A stretch of 64,000 nt of DNA from contig JAQXHN010000033.1 of the NCBI GenBank assembly GCA_029007295.1, positions 1 through 64,000 on the forward strand, in the 5' to 3' direction. Shown piece by piece: positions 1 to 8,608 of this stretch (within the stretch, counting starts at the first letter, position 1; every line of letters starts with the position of its first letter). This DNA comes from Clostridia bacterium. GTDB lineage: Bacteria; Bacillota; Clostridia; Oscillospirales; CAG-272. Below the pieces are notes generated by a model that had not been told where the DNA came from, made no database searches, and was given only the letters and a program-made list of their open reading frames with translations. Made by a program: the position numbers and the translations under genes.

Positions 1-1970
1 GTATAATCATACTCGGCATATTTTCCGTCAAAATCAATTATTACCTTTTCATCGCCGTAATCAATTTCCCTGATAATTCCGATATCACCGTTAAAAACCC
101 CGACTCCCTCCGTGTCCCCTTTTTTCCAAAGCATATCGTAATTGTTGCGAACTTGCATTACCTTATCGTATTGACGGAAAACTATATTTCTGCTTTTACA
201 ATGCTTTTTTTCAAATGTTGCGGGATTTAAAGCGTCCTGTAATACTGAATTTAAAATATCCGTTCCGGCGCTTCCCTTATGAGAAGGGGTGATTACCTGA
301 ATTCCGTTGCCAATATTGTAACCGTATTTTTTCGGCAATCTGTTTTTGCATAAATCTGCAATAGTTGAAGGTATATCCTTCTCCTCACGACCGATAAAAA
401 AGAAATCGTTGTTTTTTATCTGTAAATCGGGATATTCGCCAGCATTTATCATATGCGCATTAGTTACAATCAGACTTTCTCTTGCCTGTCGGAAAATCTC
501 AGTTAATTTAACGGTAGGAAAAATATCGCAGGCAATTAAATCAGACAATACATTTCCGGCGCCTACCGAAGGCAGCTGGTCGGAATCTCCGATCAAAATC
601 AGTCTTGCTCCAGGTTTAATTGCCTTAAGCAGCGAATTTAACAATCGAATATCAATCATCGAGCTTTCGTCAATAATTATTACGTCCTCATCTAAATAAT
701 TTGTTTCGCATCTTCTGAAATACGGTTCTTTTTCGCCGGAAAAATCCATTTCAAGCATTCGGTGAATTGTTTTTGCCTCGTTTCCCGTTGCTTCCGACAT
801 TCTTTTTGCAGCCCTTCCCGTAGGCGCCGCTAAAGCGGATTTTAATCCCATGTCGTCAAATATTCTTAATATTGCGCAAATAACGGTTGTTTTTCCCGTA
901 CCGGGTCCTCCGGTTAATATCATAACTCCGTTATTCAGCGCCGATATAATTGCTTTCCTCTGCATAGAAGCATAAGAAATACCCTCTATCTGTTCTATTT
1001 GAAGAATAAACCTGTTTATATCGTCAAGAGAAACTTTAGGACAGCTCCTGTCAAGCAGAAGCATTTTCTTTGCGGTAAACGTTTCTGCATCATAATATTC
1101 AAAAAGATAAATTAAATTTGTCCCGTTTTTTCTGACCCTTACCGTTTTACCTATATTGCAAAGAATATCAAGAGCGCTTTGTGCGTCGGATTCTTCAATT
1201 TCAAGCAGCTTTTGGACGGCTTCTATAAGCTTATCCTCAGGAATATAGCAATGTCCGTTTTGAATAGCATTGAGCGACAGAATGTATCTTATTCCGCTTT
1301 TGATTCTTTCTGGATTGTTTTTTGTGAGTCCGAAGGACGAAGCAATTGAGTCGGCTTTTTCAAAGCTGACGCCGTATATTTCCTCACAAAGCTTAAACGG
1401 CTCGTTTTTTATAATGTCTACAGCTGCCATTCCCCATTTATTGTAAATACGAACGGATAAAGCAGGTCCGAAATAGTCTCTGCAAAACATCATTACGGTA
1501 CGAATTCCGAATTGCTCCTTGAAGCTTTCCCCTATTTCTTTTGCCTTTTTTTCCGATATTCCCGGAATATCGGACAGCCATTCGCTATGATTTTCAAGAA
1601 TGTCAAATGTTTCTTCGCCGAATCTCTCGACAATTCTTTTTGCGGTAATAGGACCTATTCCTTTGACGGAATTAGAAGACAGATATTTTAAAATTGACGT
1701 AACTGTGGTAGGAAGCATCTTTTCGTAGTAATATACCTTAAACTGTCTGCCGAAGTTCGGATGCACCTCCCATTTACCGAGAGCATTAATGGTTTCACCC
1801 TCGGAAGCATAAGGCATAGTTCCGACTATTGTAATATATTCACCCTCGGAAAATTCAAGCTCGCAAACGGCATAAGAGGTGTTTTCATTATAATAAACAA
1901 CCCTGTCAATCATTCCCTGAATTTCAATTAACTCTGGGTCTTTTCTGTCTGTTACGGAGTCCGATATCAT
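1..1970 (-). CDS. recD2: RecD2-type ATP-dependent DNA helicase (3' part cut by window edge)
   Basis: This open frame is missing from the ORF track because its end lies outside the window; about 656 codons are visible. RecD2 is an SF1B 5'-3' helicase that acts alone in DNA repair in Gram-positives lacking RecBC. The N-terminal third contains helix-hairpin-helix-like text ([13 protein letters not shown] near residue 100, [14 protein letters not shown]), as in the RecD2 N-terminal extension. The helicase core follows, with Walker [10 protein letters not shown] near residue 352, a DE box ([11 protein letters not shown]), motif [15 protein letters not shown] and motif IV TEIFRQA. The start ATG overlaps the metK stop as ATGA, so translation is probably coupled to metK and transcription falls under the SAM riboswitch upstream. 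The alternative, a RecBCD-type RecD, is unlikely given the long N-terminal region. Confidence 0.93.
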   Translation of the reverse strand, partial: MISDSVTDRKDPELIEIQGMIDRVVYYNENTSYAVCELEFSEGEYITIVGTMPYASEGETINALGKWEVHPNFGRQFKVYYYEKMLPTTVTSILKYLSSNSVKGIGPITAKRIVERFGEETFDILENHSEWLSDIPGISEKKAKEIGESFKEQFGIRTVMMFCRDYFGPALSVRIYNKWGMAAVDIIKNEPFKLCEEIYGVSFEKADSIASSFGLTKNNPERIKSGIRYILSLNAIQNGHCYIPEDKLIEAVQKLLEIEESDAQSALDILCNIGKTVRVRKNGTNLIYLFEYYDAETFTAKKMLLLDRSCPKVSLDDINRFILQIEQIEGISYASMQRKAIISALNNGVMILTGGPGTGKTTVICAILRIFDDMGLKSALAAPTGRAAKRMSEATGNEAKTIHRMLEMDFSGEKEPYFRRCETNYLDEDVIIIDESSMIDIRLLNSLLKAIKPGARLILIGDSDQLPSVGAGNVLSDLIACDIFPTVKLTEIFRQARESLIVTNAHMINAGEYPDLQIKNNDFFFIGREEKDIPSTIADLCKNRLPKKYGYNIGNGIQVITPSHKGSAGTDILNSVLQDALNPATFEKKHCKSRNIVFRQYDKVMQVRNNYDMLWKKGDTEGVGVFNGDIGIIREIDYGDEKVIIDFDGKYAEYDY

Positions 1971-3148
1971 AAAACAGCCTTTAATTCTTCTGCAATATCA
2001 CATTTCTCAAACGAAACGTTAAGATCCTCTCTGCCCATGTGACCGTAAGCGGCAAGCGGTCTGTACATGGGGGTGCGGAAATTAAATTTACGGATTATTG
2101 CCTCGGGACGAAGATCAAACAAGGAAACTACCGCTTCGGATATTTTATTATCTTCAACCTTTCCGGTTCCGAATGTATCAATCATAAGGCTTACGGGTTT
2201 TGCAACGCCGATAGCATAGGCGATTTGAACCTCGCACTTATCGGCAAGACCTGCTTTCACAATATTTTTTGCAATATATCTTCCTGCATATGCGCCGGAA
2301 CGGTCCACCTTTGTAGGGTCCTTGCCGGAGAATGCTCCTCCGCCGTGACGGGAATATCCGCCATATGTGTCTACTATGATTTTTCTTCCCGTAAGTCCGC
2401 TGTCGCCCATAGGACCTCCGATTACAAATCTTCCCGTAGGATTTACAAATATTTTTGTCTGTTCGTCAAATAATTCGGAAGGTATTGTAGGCTTTATGAC
2501 AAATTCAATTACATCGCGGCGTATTTCCTCAAGCGAAATGTCCGGAGAATGCTGCGTTGAAATAACGACGGTATCGACTCTTATAGGGGTATTACCCGAA
2601 TATTCAACAGTAACCTGAGATTTTCCGTCAGGACGAAGGTAATCCAATATCCTTTCCTTTCTTACCTCTGTTAGCTTTTTTGTAAGTCTGTGAGCGAGCG
2701 AAATAGGCAGGGGCATTAGCTCCGGCGTTTCGTTACAAGCAAAACCGAACATCATGCCCTGATCGCCTGCTCCGGTATTCAATCCGTCTGTAAATTCGCC
2801 TTTTTTTGCCTCTAAACTTGAATTTACACCCATAGCAATATCCAAGCTCTGTTCATGCAGCATATTGACTATAGCGCATGTATTTCCGTTAAAGCCGATT
2901 TCTCCTTTATCGTAACCAATATCGCAGACAACCTTTCTTGCAAGAGTCTGCAAATCTACATATGCATTTGCGCTAACCTCTCCCATGATTGTAATAATAC
3001 CCGTGGTAGCTGTTGTCTCACATGCAACTCTTGCGTTCGGATCCTGACGAAGCATCTCGTCAAGTACTGCGTCCGATATACAGTCGCACATCTTATCGGG
3101 ATGTCCCTCCGTTACGGATTCCGATGTAAAAAATTTTTTATTATTCAT
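1967..3148 (-). CDS. metK: S-adenosylmethionine synthetase
   Basis: MetK makes S-adenosylmethionine from ATP and methionine. Family signatures are plain: GHPDKMCD at the N-terminus (ATP and Mg binding), the [12 protein letters not shown] hexapeptide region, and the glycine-rich loop [16 protein letters not shown]. The length of 393 aa is normal. The ORF track starts 13 codons earlier ([13 protein letters not shown]), but that extension simply translates two tandem copies of the ribosome-binding region. The ATG before [11 protein letters not shown] aligns with the family and has GGAGG upstream, so I use it. The gene is preceded by a SAM-I riboswitch, giving feedback by its own product, and its stop overlaps the recD2 start (ATGA). 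A few SAM-binding residues are only inferred. Confidence 0.98.
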   Translation of the reverse strand: MNNKKFFTSESVTEGHPDKMCDCISDAVLDEMLRQDPNARVACETTATTGIITIMGEVSANAYVDLQTLARKVVCDIGYDKGEIGFNGNTCAIVNMLHEQSLDIAMGVNSSLEAKKGEFTDGLNTGAGDQGMMFGFACNETPELMPLPISLAHRLTKKLTEVRKERILDYLRPDGKSQVTVEYSGNTPIRVDTVVISTQHSPDISLEEIRRDVIEFVIKPTIPSELFDEQTKIFVNPTGRFVIGGPMGDSGLTGRKIIVDTYGGYSRHGGGAFSGKDPTKVDRSGAYAGRYIAKNIVKAGLADKCEVQIAYAIGVAKPVSLMIDTFGTGKVEDNKISEAVVSLFDLRPEAIIRKFNFRTPMYRPLAAYGHMGREDLNVSFEKCDIAEELKAVL

Positions 3149-3150
3149 AT

Positions 3151-3180
3151 ATATTAACCTCCAATATATTAACCTCCAAA
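3151..3180 (-). repeat. 15-bp tandem duplication carrying two Shine-Dalgarno sequences before metK
   Basis: On the plus strand atattaacctccaat is followed directly by atattaacctccaaa, so the metK mRNA carries GGAGGTTAATAT twice. The inner copy is at normal distance from the ATG and the outer copy is 15 bases further upstream. It looks like a recent tandem duplication and explains the false N-terminal WRLIY repeat in the ORF track. Confidence 0.85.
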
Positions 3181-3184
3181 AACT

Positions 3185-3228
3185 CAATCAAAAAAGCGTA
3201 CTCTGCATTCCCGATACAAAGTACGCTT
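3185..3228 (-). terminator. Rho-independent terminator, expression platform of the SAM riboswitch
   Basis: In the mRNA, AAGCGTACT pairs with AGTACGCTT; the arms extend inward through TTGTAT/ATGCAG with G-U pairs, leaving a CGGGA loop, and TTTTTT follows. It sits between the SAM-I aptamer and metK, the usual place for a SAM-dependent attenuator. The loop text TATCGGGAAT repeats aptamer sequence, which may take part in the alternative anti-terminator fold. Confidence 0.9.
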
Positions 3229-3313
3229 AAAACCTCATCTATCGGGAATTAGCACCTTGCAATTGCAGGTTGCCGGGCTTCACAGGGCCAGTCCCTCCGC
3301 CTCTCTTGATAAG
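3191..3313 (-). promoter_or_regulatory. SAM-I (S-box) riboswitch
   Basis: The minus-strand leader reads CTTATCAAGAGAGGCGGAGG, then GACTGGCCCTGTGAAGCCCG and GCAACC, then GGTGCTAATTCC, closing with GATGAG. These are the conserved S-box elements: the kink-turn, the GCAACC junction and GGUGCUAAUUCC. P1 is formed by CTTATC with GATGAG. The aptamer is followed by an intrinsic terminator and then metK, so high SAM should end transcription early. recD2, in the same transcript, should respond as well. Confidence 0.96.
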
Positions 3314-3332
3314 TATTAGTTTATTTAAATTA

Positions 3333-3361
3333 AGGATATCACATTTTTCGTTAAAAATCAA
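3333..3361 (-). promoter_or_regulatory. Sigma-A-type promoter of the metK-recD2 transcript
   Basis: On the minus strand TTGATT and TATCCT are separated by 17 bases, with a TGn extension before the -10. The predicted start is about 10 bases before the aptamer. The -10 is two mismatches from consensus. Confidence 0.6.
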
Positions 3362-3377
3362 CAGAAAAATGAAAATT

Positions 3378-4541
3378 TCATTTAATTACTCTTATTCTCT
3401 TCACTCCGTCAACCGCTTTTACAGCGTTAACAAGCTTTTCGGGTATTTCAGTCACCTCGAGAATTGTATAAGCATAATCCTTCTTCGACTTATTAATCAT
3501 ATTTTCAATGTTTAATCCCGCCCATGATACCGCAGAAGAAATCTGTGCAAGAATATTAGGTATATTTTTATGGAGTACGCACATACGGTGATTGTCGCTG
3601 ACGGGAAGCTCAGCATTTGGAAAGTTGACGCTGTTGCGAATATTTCCATTTTCAATGTAGGAAATAAGCTCGTTAGCAGCCATTACGGCACAGTTGTCCT
3701 CGGATTCTTCCGTAGATGCTCCTAGATGAGGAATGGTAATAATTCCTTCAACGTTAATTGTATCCTCTGTCGGAAAATCAGTTATGTATCTTGCAATTTT
3801 TCCGGCGGCTAATGCTTCCTTAACGTCGTCGGCACAAACCAAATCAGCCCTTGAAAGATTGATAAGACGAACTCCGTCCTTCATTTTTTCGATAGATTCC
3901 TTACAAATCATATTCTTTGTTTCGGCAGTTGCCGGAACATGAAGAGTAATATAATCGCATTCGGCAAAAATTTCATCATAGGTATTTGCCTTCTTAATTG
4001 CAGTAGACAAATGCCATGCTCCGTCTACGGTAATATACGGGTCACAGCCTACTACGTTCATACCGAGAGAAACAGCGGAATTGGCAACCATAGCGCCGAT
4101 GGCGCCGAGTCCGATTACGCCGAGAGTTTTTCCCATAAGCTCACAGCCGGCAAATTTGGATTTTCCCTTTTCCACCGCTTTTGCAACACCAAGCTCATTG
4201 CCGTTTAGAGTATTTGACCATTCAACACCCTTGACAATATCGCGGGAAGCAAGTAGCAACGCACAAAGAGCAAGCTCCTTAACGCCGTTGGCGTTAGCAC
4301 CGGGCGTATTAAATACGACTATACCCTCTTCTGCGCATCTGTCAACGGGAATGTTGTTAACACCCGCGCCCGCTCTTGCAATGGCAAGTAAATTCTCGCC
4401 GAACTCCATATCGTGAAGCGACGCACTGCGAACCATAATTGCGTCGGGATCGGTTATTTCTTCTCCTACCTCATAAACCGACTTATCAAATACATCGGTT
4501 CCGACATTAGAAATCTTATTTAATAACTGTATTTTTTTCAT
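3378..4541 (-). CDS. serA: D-3-phosphoglycerate dehydrogenase
   Basis: SerA oxidises 3-phosphoglycerate with NAD+ in the first step of serine synthesis. The protein of 387 aa has the N-terminal substrate domain (ARAGAGVNNIP), the Rossmann nucleotide motif GVIGLGAIGAMVAN, the catalytic arginine in NLSRADLV, the catalytic histidine in IPHLGAST, and a C-terminal ACT-like domain from about residue 315. It is the short type, without the intervening domain of longer enzymes. The ORF track starts 12 codons earlier, inside the end of serC; I prefer the ATG before KKIQLLNK, with AAAGG upstream. It lies 10 bases after serC, so the two consecutive pathway steps are co-expressed. The ACT domain suggests serine feedback, which is inferred from the family. 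Confidence 0.95.
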   Translation of the reverse strand: MKKIQLLNKISNVGTDVFDKSVYEVGEEITDPDAIMVRSASLHDMEFGENLLAIARAGAGVNNIPVDRCAEEGIVVFNTPGANANGVKELALCALLLASRDIVKGVEWSNTLNGNELGVAKAVEKGKSKFAGCELMGKTLGVIGLGAIGAMVANSAVSLGMNVVGCDPYITVDGAWHLSTAIKKANTYDEIFAECDYITLHVPATAETKNMICKESIEKMKDGVRLINLSRADLVCADDVKEALAAGKIARYITDFPTEDTINVEGIITIPHLGASTEESEDNCAVMAANELISYIENGNIRNSVNFPNAELPVSDNHRMCVLHKNIPNILAQISSAVSWAGLNIENMINKSKKDYAYTILEVTEIPEKLVNAVKAVDGVKRIRVIK

Positions 4542-4551
4542 TGTTATACCT

Positions 4552-5640
4552 TTAGCCCTTAGGATTATTCTTTGCAAATTCTTTCATAAACTCTACAAGA
4601 GCCAGGACGCCTTCCGTAGGCATAGCATTGTAGATTGAAGCTCTCATGCCGCCGACACTTCTGTGTCCTTTAACATTCTTAAAGCCCTTAGCGCCGGCTT
4701 CCTTTGCAAATTTTTTGTCAAGCTCTGCGTCTCCCGTAACAAATGTAACATTCATCATTGAACGGCATTCGGGTATGACGGGAGCGATATAATAATTCTG
4801 GTTATCAAGATAGTTGTAAAGAATGTCAGCCTTCTCAACATTCACCTTCTTCATACCTTCAAGACCGCCTATGGAAAGAAGCCACTCATAAACAAGCTTT
4901 GCTATATAAATACACCAGCAAGGAGGAGTATTATACATGGATTCTCCGTCAGCCATAAGCTTATAATCAAGCATTGCAGGCGTAATATCCTTAGCGTTGC
5001 CAATAAGGTCTTCACGAACAATTACAACGGTGAGTCCTGCTGGAGCCATATTCTTCTGAGCGCCTGCGTAAATAAGACCGAATTTTGTAACATCAACAGG
5101 CTCGGAAAGAATGCAGCTACTCATATCAGCTACAAGAGGAATATCTCCGGTATCGGGAATATAGTTCCACTTTGTGCCGTAAATAGTGTTGTTAAAGCAA
5201 ATATGAACATAGTCTGCATCAGGACGGAAATCGTCTTTTGTCAGCTTCGGAATATACGTATTATTTTTATCCTCAGATGACGCAACAAGCTTCACATCGC
5301 CGTATTTCTGAGCTTCCTTGTAAGCTTTTTTTGAAAACTGACCCGTAACTACATAATCGGCCTTTCCGTTTTTGTTCATTAAATTGAGAGGAACCGCCGC
5401 AAACTGAGTTGAAGCGCCTCCCTGCAAGAAAAGAACCTTGTAATTATCGGGAATGCTCATCACCTTGCGTAAAAGAGACTCTGCGTCTTTGATAATTACG
5501 TCGTATTCGGGTGAACGGTGGCTCATTTCCATAACGCTCATACCGCAACCCTGATAGTCAATTAAATCCTTTTGTGCGCTCTCGAGAACCTGCATGGGAA
5601 GCATGGAAGGTCCGGCAGAAAAATTGTAAACTCTGTTCAT
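4552..5640 (-). CDS. serC: Phosphoserine aminotransferase
   Basis: SerC is a PLP enzyme that transfers the amino group of glutamate to 3-phosphohydroxypyruvate, the second step of serine synthesis. It opens with the family signature RVYNFSAGPSMLP and carries the PLP lysine in YAGAQKNMAPAGL. The motif HRSVGGMRASIYNA near the C-terminus binds substrate phosphate. Its 362 aa match the family length. It is followed at 10 bases by serA and preceded at 18 bases by a nitroreductase gene; a good ribosome site (AGGAGATATACA) sits before the ATG. It probably belongs to the transcript that begins at the pfp promoter. Confidence 0.97.
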   Translation of the reverse strand: MNRVYNFSAGPSMLPMQVLESAQKDLIDYQGCGMSVMEMSHRSPEYDVIIKDAESLLRKVMSIPDNYKVLFLQGGASTQFAAVPLNLMNKNGKADYVVTGQFSKKAYKEAQKYGDVKLVASSEDKNNTYIPKLTKDDFRPDADYVHICFNNTIYGTKWNYIPDTGDIPLVADMSSCILSEPVDVTKFGLIYAGAQKNMAPAGLTVVIVREDLIGNAKDITPAMLDYKLMADGESMYNTPPCWCIYIAKLVYEWLLSIGGLEGMKKVNVEKADILYNYLDNQNYYIAPVIPECRSMMNVTFVTGDAELDKKFAKEAGAKGFKNVKGHRSVGGMRASIYNAMPTEGVLALVEFMKEFAKNNPKG

Positions 5641-5658
5641 TGTATATCTCCTAAAAAA

Positions 5659-6237
5659 TTATTTAACTATTATATCCTTTAGCTTACGCTTGGGAACATG
5701 ATGGGTTCCCTGCTTATCTCTGTAATACCTTACAGAATCGTTTGCATCTTCTATTACTGTATTTTGTAAAGGATAACCTACCGCTAAAATTAATTTCGGT
5801 ATTAAATTATCGCTTAATTTCAAACACAAATGAATATTTTCCTTATCAAATGAGCCTATCATACAGGAACCGATACCCTTTTCACACAAAGCAAGCGACA
5901 TTGTTTGTGCAACAATACCGACATCCTTATTAAAGACACTCTCGTTTGACGAAATATCCGAATCCAAGCATATTATAATATATGCAGGTGGCGATTCATC
6001 TTCACCGGGCCCTGTATAATCGGGTAAAAGCCCTGCCCACCTTGTATATTTTCGAACCGTATCAGCTTCATCCCCATTTACGACCAATCTGTATTTTAAG
6101 GGCTGAAGGTTCGAAGAAGAAGGAGTAAATCTTGTCGTTTCAACAATATTAAGAAGCTGTTCTTCTGATATTTTTCTTGAATTATCAAATATTCTGACGC
6201 TTCTCGATTTTTTTATAAGTGAAAGAAAATCCGTCAT
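5659..6237 (-). CDS. Nitroreductase-family FMN oxidoreductase
   Basis: A 192-aa protein with the nitroreductase opening SRSVRIF (FMN phosphate contact) and the middle motif TPSSSNLQPLKYRLV. The C-terminal half has the helix region that packs on FMN (DVGIVAQTMSLALCEKGIGSCMIG). Such proteins are usually dimeric NAD(P)H flavoenzymes reducing quinones, nitro compounds or flavin; the physiological substrate cannot be read from sequence. Its ATG overlaps the stop of the phosphofructokinase gene by one base (TAATG) and serC follows at 18 bases, so it sits inside a glycolysis/serine operon. No cysteine clusters for an iron-sulfur domain are present. Confidence 0.85.
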   Translation of the reverse strand: MTDFLSLIKKSRSVRIFDNSRKISEEQLLNIVETTRFTPSSSNLQPLKYRLVVNGDEADTVRKYTRWAGLLPDYTGPGEDESPPAYIIICLDSDISSNESVFNKDVGIVAQTMSLALCEKGIGSCMIGSFDKENIHLCLKLSDNLIPKLILAVGYPLQNTVIEDANDSVRYYRDKQGTHHVPKRKLKDIIVK

Positions 6238-7460
6238 TACTTAATTACAAAATGCACAGGTAAACCGTCCATGTAAACAGGATCGGTTTCCCCCTTAATA
6301 AGCGGAAGAATGTATTCAAGACATTTATCGGTTACATTATTTCCCTCTTTGTTTATAAATTCACGGGGAACTTCTCTTACCATATTGGCAATTTTATCAA
6401 TATCCTCCGGCTTTGTAGTAACGGAGTATTCGCCCTCGGAACGAACAAACGTCATCATTTTTCCGGTTTCGCCGCCAACAGCCGCCTTAACCGCATCGGA
6501 GCCTACCAATAAAGATTCGTCAATATCTGTTTTTGACGCAATATGTGAGGCGCAGCGCTGAAGAATATTTAATTCTACACTTCTTACTTTACAGCCGAGT
6601 TTATTCTTTACAGCCATTTCAAGAGCTTTTCCCGTGCCGGAAAGATAAGCGTGCCCAAACACATCCTTAACTCCGCTTTGGGAGGATGCTCCGACATATT
6701 CGCCGTTTGCAAGTCTTGCTCCCTCGGAAACAGCAACCACAACATTAGGATGCTTTTCAAAAGCCTTTTCAATATCTGTATAGAAGGAATCAAAATCAAA
6801 GGGTACTTCCGGTAAATATACTAAATCCGGTGCTACGTCGCATGTAATGCGAGGAAGAGCGGCGGCACAGGTAAGCCAGCCTGCGTCTCTGCCCATTATT
6901 TCGACAATGGTTACAGCCTTAACCTTATAAACCGCAGTATCTCTTAATATTTCCTGCATAGAAGCGGCAATATATTTGGCGGCAGAACCGTAGCCCGGAG
7001 TATGATCGGTACCCATAACGTCATTATCGATGGTTTTCGGGACGCCCATTACACGGATTTCATAACCGGAAACCTTGGAATAAGCATTAAGCTTCGCTAC
7101 GGTATCCATAGAATCGTTGCCACCGATATAGAAGAAATATCTAATATTATTATTCTTAAAAAACTCGAAAATTTGCTCATAAGGAGCCGAATCATCCATA
7201 TAAACGGGTAATTTTTTTCTGCATGAACCAAGCGCAGCCGAGGGTGTATCGCAAAGTAAACGAAAATCGTCGTCGGATTTAACGATATCGTTTAAAATGC
7301 ATATTGTTCCCTTAAGTATTCCTTCGATGCCGTTTAATGCACCGAATAAAACATCAATAGCTTCACTTTCGTATGCGCCCTTAATAACACCGGCTAACGT
7401 AGCGTTTATTGCTGCTGTCGGCCCACCGGACTGACCGACTATGGCGTTGCCTTTTAACAT
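6237..7460 (-). CDS. pfp: 6-phosphofructokinase, probably pyrophosphate-dependent
   Basis: The enzyme phosphorylates fructose 6-phosphate. It opens with IVGQSGGPTAAINATLAG and has GGNDSMDT (residues 113-120), PKTIDND, and MGRDAGWL. The acidic residue after the GGx of GGNDS, together with lysine in PKTIDND, is the pattern of pyrophosphate-using enzymes; ATP-dependent enzymes have glycine at that site (GGDGS). The length of 407 aa also fits the clostridial PPi type better than the 320-aa ATP type. It is the first gene after a consensus promoter and begins a likely operon with the nitroreductase, serC and serA, linking glycolytic flux to serine. The donor assignment is from family knowledge, not tested here. 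Confidence 0.9.
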   Translation of the reverse strand: MLKGNAIVGQSGGPTAAINATLAGVIKGAYESEAIDVLFGALNGIEGILKGTICILNDIVKSDDDFRLLCDTPSAALGSCRKKLPVYMDDSAPYEQIFEFFKNNNIRYFFYIGGNDSMDTVAKLNAYSKVSGYEIRVMGVPKTIDNDVMGTDHTPGYGSAAKYIAASMQEILRDTAVYKVKAVTIVEIMGRDAGWLTCAAALPRITCDVAPDLVYLPEVPFDFDSFYTDIEKAFEKHPNVVVAVSEGARLANGEYVGASSQSGVKDVFGHAYLSGTGKALEMAVKNKLGCKVRSVELNILQRCASHIASKTDIDESLLVGSDAVKAAVGGETGKMMTFVRSEGEYSVTTKPEDIDKIANMVREVPREFINKEGNNVTDKCLEYILPLIKGETDPVYMDGLPVHFVIK

Positions 7461-7489
7461 AGCTGTACTCCAATAAAATAATTATGGTT

Positions 7490-7518
7490 ATTGTATAATA
7501 ATATAACCGTTTTGTCAA
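7490..7518 (-). promoter_or_regulatory. Sigma-A promoter of the pfp operon
   Basis: The minus strand has a perfect TTGACA (-35) and TACAAT (-10) 17 bases apart. The start site would be about 22 bases before the pfp ATG, which has TTGGAG upstream. Confidence 0.88.
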
Positions 7519-7580
7519 TAGCTTTTCATTATTTTACCAATGTAAATCAGCAAAGTTGGTTAAATTTTTGACATTCTTTT

Positions 7581-7640
7581 GATAAAATTAAAGCGTCCTT
7601 TGAAAATTAATCTCCTTTTTAACAATTTCAAAAGACGCTT
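7581..7640 (-). terminator. Rho-independent terminator after recR
   Basis: AAGCGTCTTTTGAAA pairs with TTTTCAAAGGACGCTT around an approximately 18-base loop, followed by TTTAATTTTA on the minus strand. It ends the dnaX-ybaB-recR transcript just before the pfp promoter. Confidence 0.85.
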
Positions 7641-7656
7641 CAAAAACGATTTTAAA

Positions 7657-8259
7657 TTATTGTATTTCCGTTCTGCCGTCGATTGCGCGATATAAGGTTA
7701 CCTCATCAGCGTGATCAAGCTCTCCTCCGACGGGAATACCGTATGCAAGACGAGTGGTTTTAACTCCGAGAGGCTTTAAAAGCTTTGCTAAATACATAGC
7801 TGTTGTCTCTCCCTCAACAGTCGGATTGGTTGCTATGATAGCCTCCTTAACCCCTTCTGCTTCAATCCTGCAAAGAAGCTCTCTGATTCTCAGCTTCTCC
7901 GGTCCGACACCGTCCATCGGGGAAATGACGCCGCCCAATACATGGTACGTGCCTGTGTACTCTTTTACCCTTTCGAGAGAAATAACCGCTCTTGCGTCTT
8001 CAACAATGCACATTACGGTTTTATCTCTTTCCGGATTTGAACAGACATTACAAATATCACCCTCGCAAAAATTAAAACAATTCTTACAAAATCCGATTTT
8101 TTCTTTTGCATTTATTACAGCGGCGGCAAAGGCCTTTGCGTCATCGTCACTCATAGAAAGTATTGAAAACGCCATTCTCATGGCGGATTTTTTTCCTACG
8201 CCGCCGAGTCTGCGAAACGCCTCTATCAGCTCCTCAAGAGGTGGAATAAGCCCGTCCAT
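7657..8259 (-). CDS. recR: Recombination mediator RecR
   Basis: RecR works with RecO and RecF in loading RecA at gaps. The 200-aa protein has the helix-hairpin-helix text LGGVGKKSAMRMAF, a four-cysteine zinc finger (CKNCFNFCEGDICNVC), a Toprim domain (VMCIVEDARAVISLE) and the C-terminal TRLAYGIPVGGELDHADE motif, all in the usual order and length. It starts one base after the ybaB stop, so it is translated from the same mRNA as dnaX and ybaB. Confidence 0.98.
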   Translation of the reverse strand: MDGLIPPLEELIEAFRRLGGVGKKSAMRMAFSILSMSDDDAKAFAAAVINAKEKIGFCKNCFNFCEGDICNVCSNPERDKTVMCIVEDARAVISLERVKEYTGTYHVLGGVISPMDGVGPEKLRIRELLCRIEAEGVKEAIIATNPTVEGETTAMYLAKLLKPLGVKTTRLAYGIPVGGELDHADEVTLYRAIDGRTEIQ

Positions 8260-8260
8260 A

Positions 8261-8608
8261 TCAGAACAGCCCCGGAATATTCATTTGTCCGGTAATCCTT
8301 GACATAGTTTGCTCAACGTCATCTTCAACGGTTTTTATTGCCTCGTTTACGCCGGCAATAAGAATATCGGAGAGTGTTTCAATATCATCGGGATCAACGA
8401 TTTCAGGCTTTATGTCAATAGTCTTTATCTGTTTTTCCCCCGATATTACAATAGTTACGGCGCCGCCGCCTGCATTGACCGTATATTCCTTTTCAGCCAA
8501 AGCGGCTTTTGCGTTCTCCATATCCTCCTGCATTTTCTGAGCCTGTCTCATCAAGCCCTGCATATTTGTCGGACCGCCGCCCATACCCTGCGGAATTCTT
8601 GCTTTCAT
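8261..8608 (-). CDS. ybaB: YbaB/EbfC family nucleoid-associated protein
   Basis: A 115-aa small DNA-binding protein of the YbaB/EbfC family. It has the glycine- and methionine-rich start (GMGGGPTNMQGLMRQAQKMQ), a coiled helix, and the central GGGAVTIVISG beta strand with the IDPEIVDP-like segment (IKPEIVDPDDIETL). Family members form dimeric tweezers that bind DNA broadly. The ATG overlaps the dnaX stop as ATGA and recR follows immediately, the usual dnaX-ybaB-recR order. Confidence 0.96.
   Translation of the reverse strand: MKARIPQGMGGGPTNMQGLMRQAQKMQEDMENAKAALAEKEYTVNAGGGAVTIVISGEKQIKTIDIKPEIVDPDDIETLSDILIAGVNEAIKTVEDDVEQTMSRITGQMNIPGLF

Noticed and set aside
2039-3157. Plus-strand ORFs inside metK
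   Set aside because: Shadows of metK in other frames with no supporting motif.
3149-3187. N-terminal extension of MetK (WRLIY repeated)
   Set aside because: It translates the duplicated ribosome-binding region, not a protein feature.
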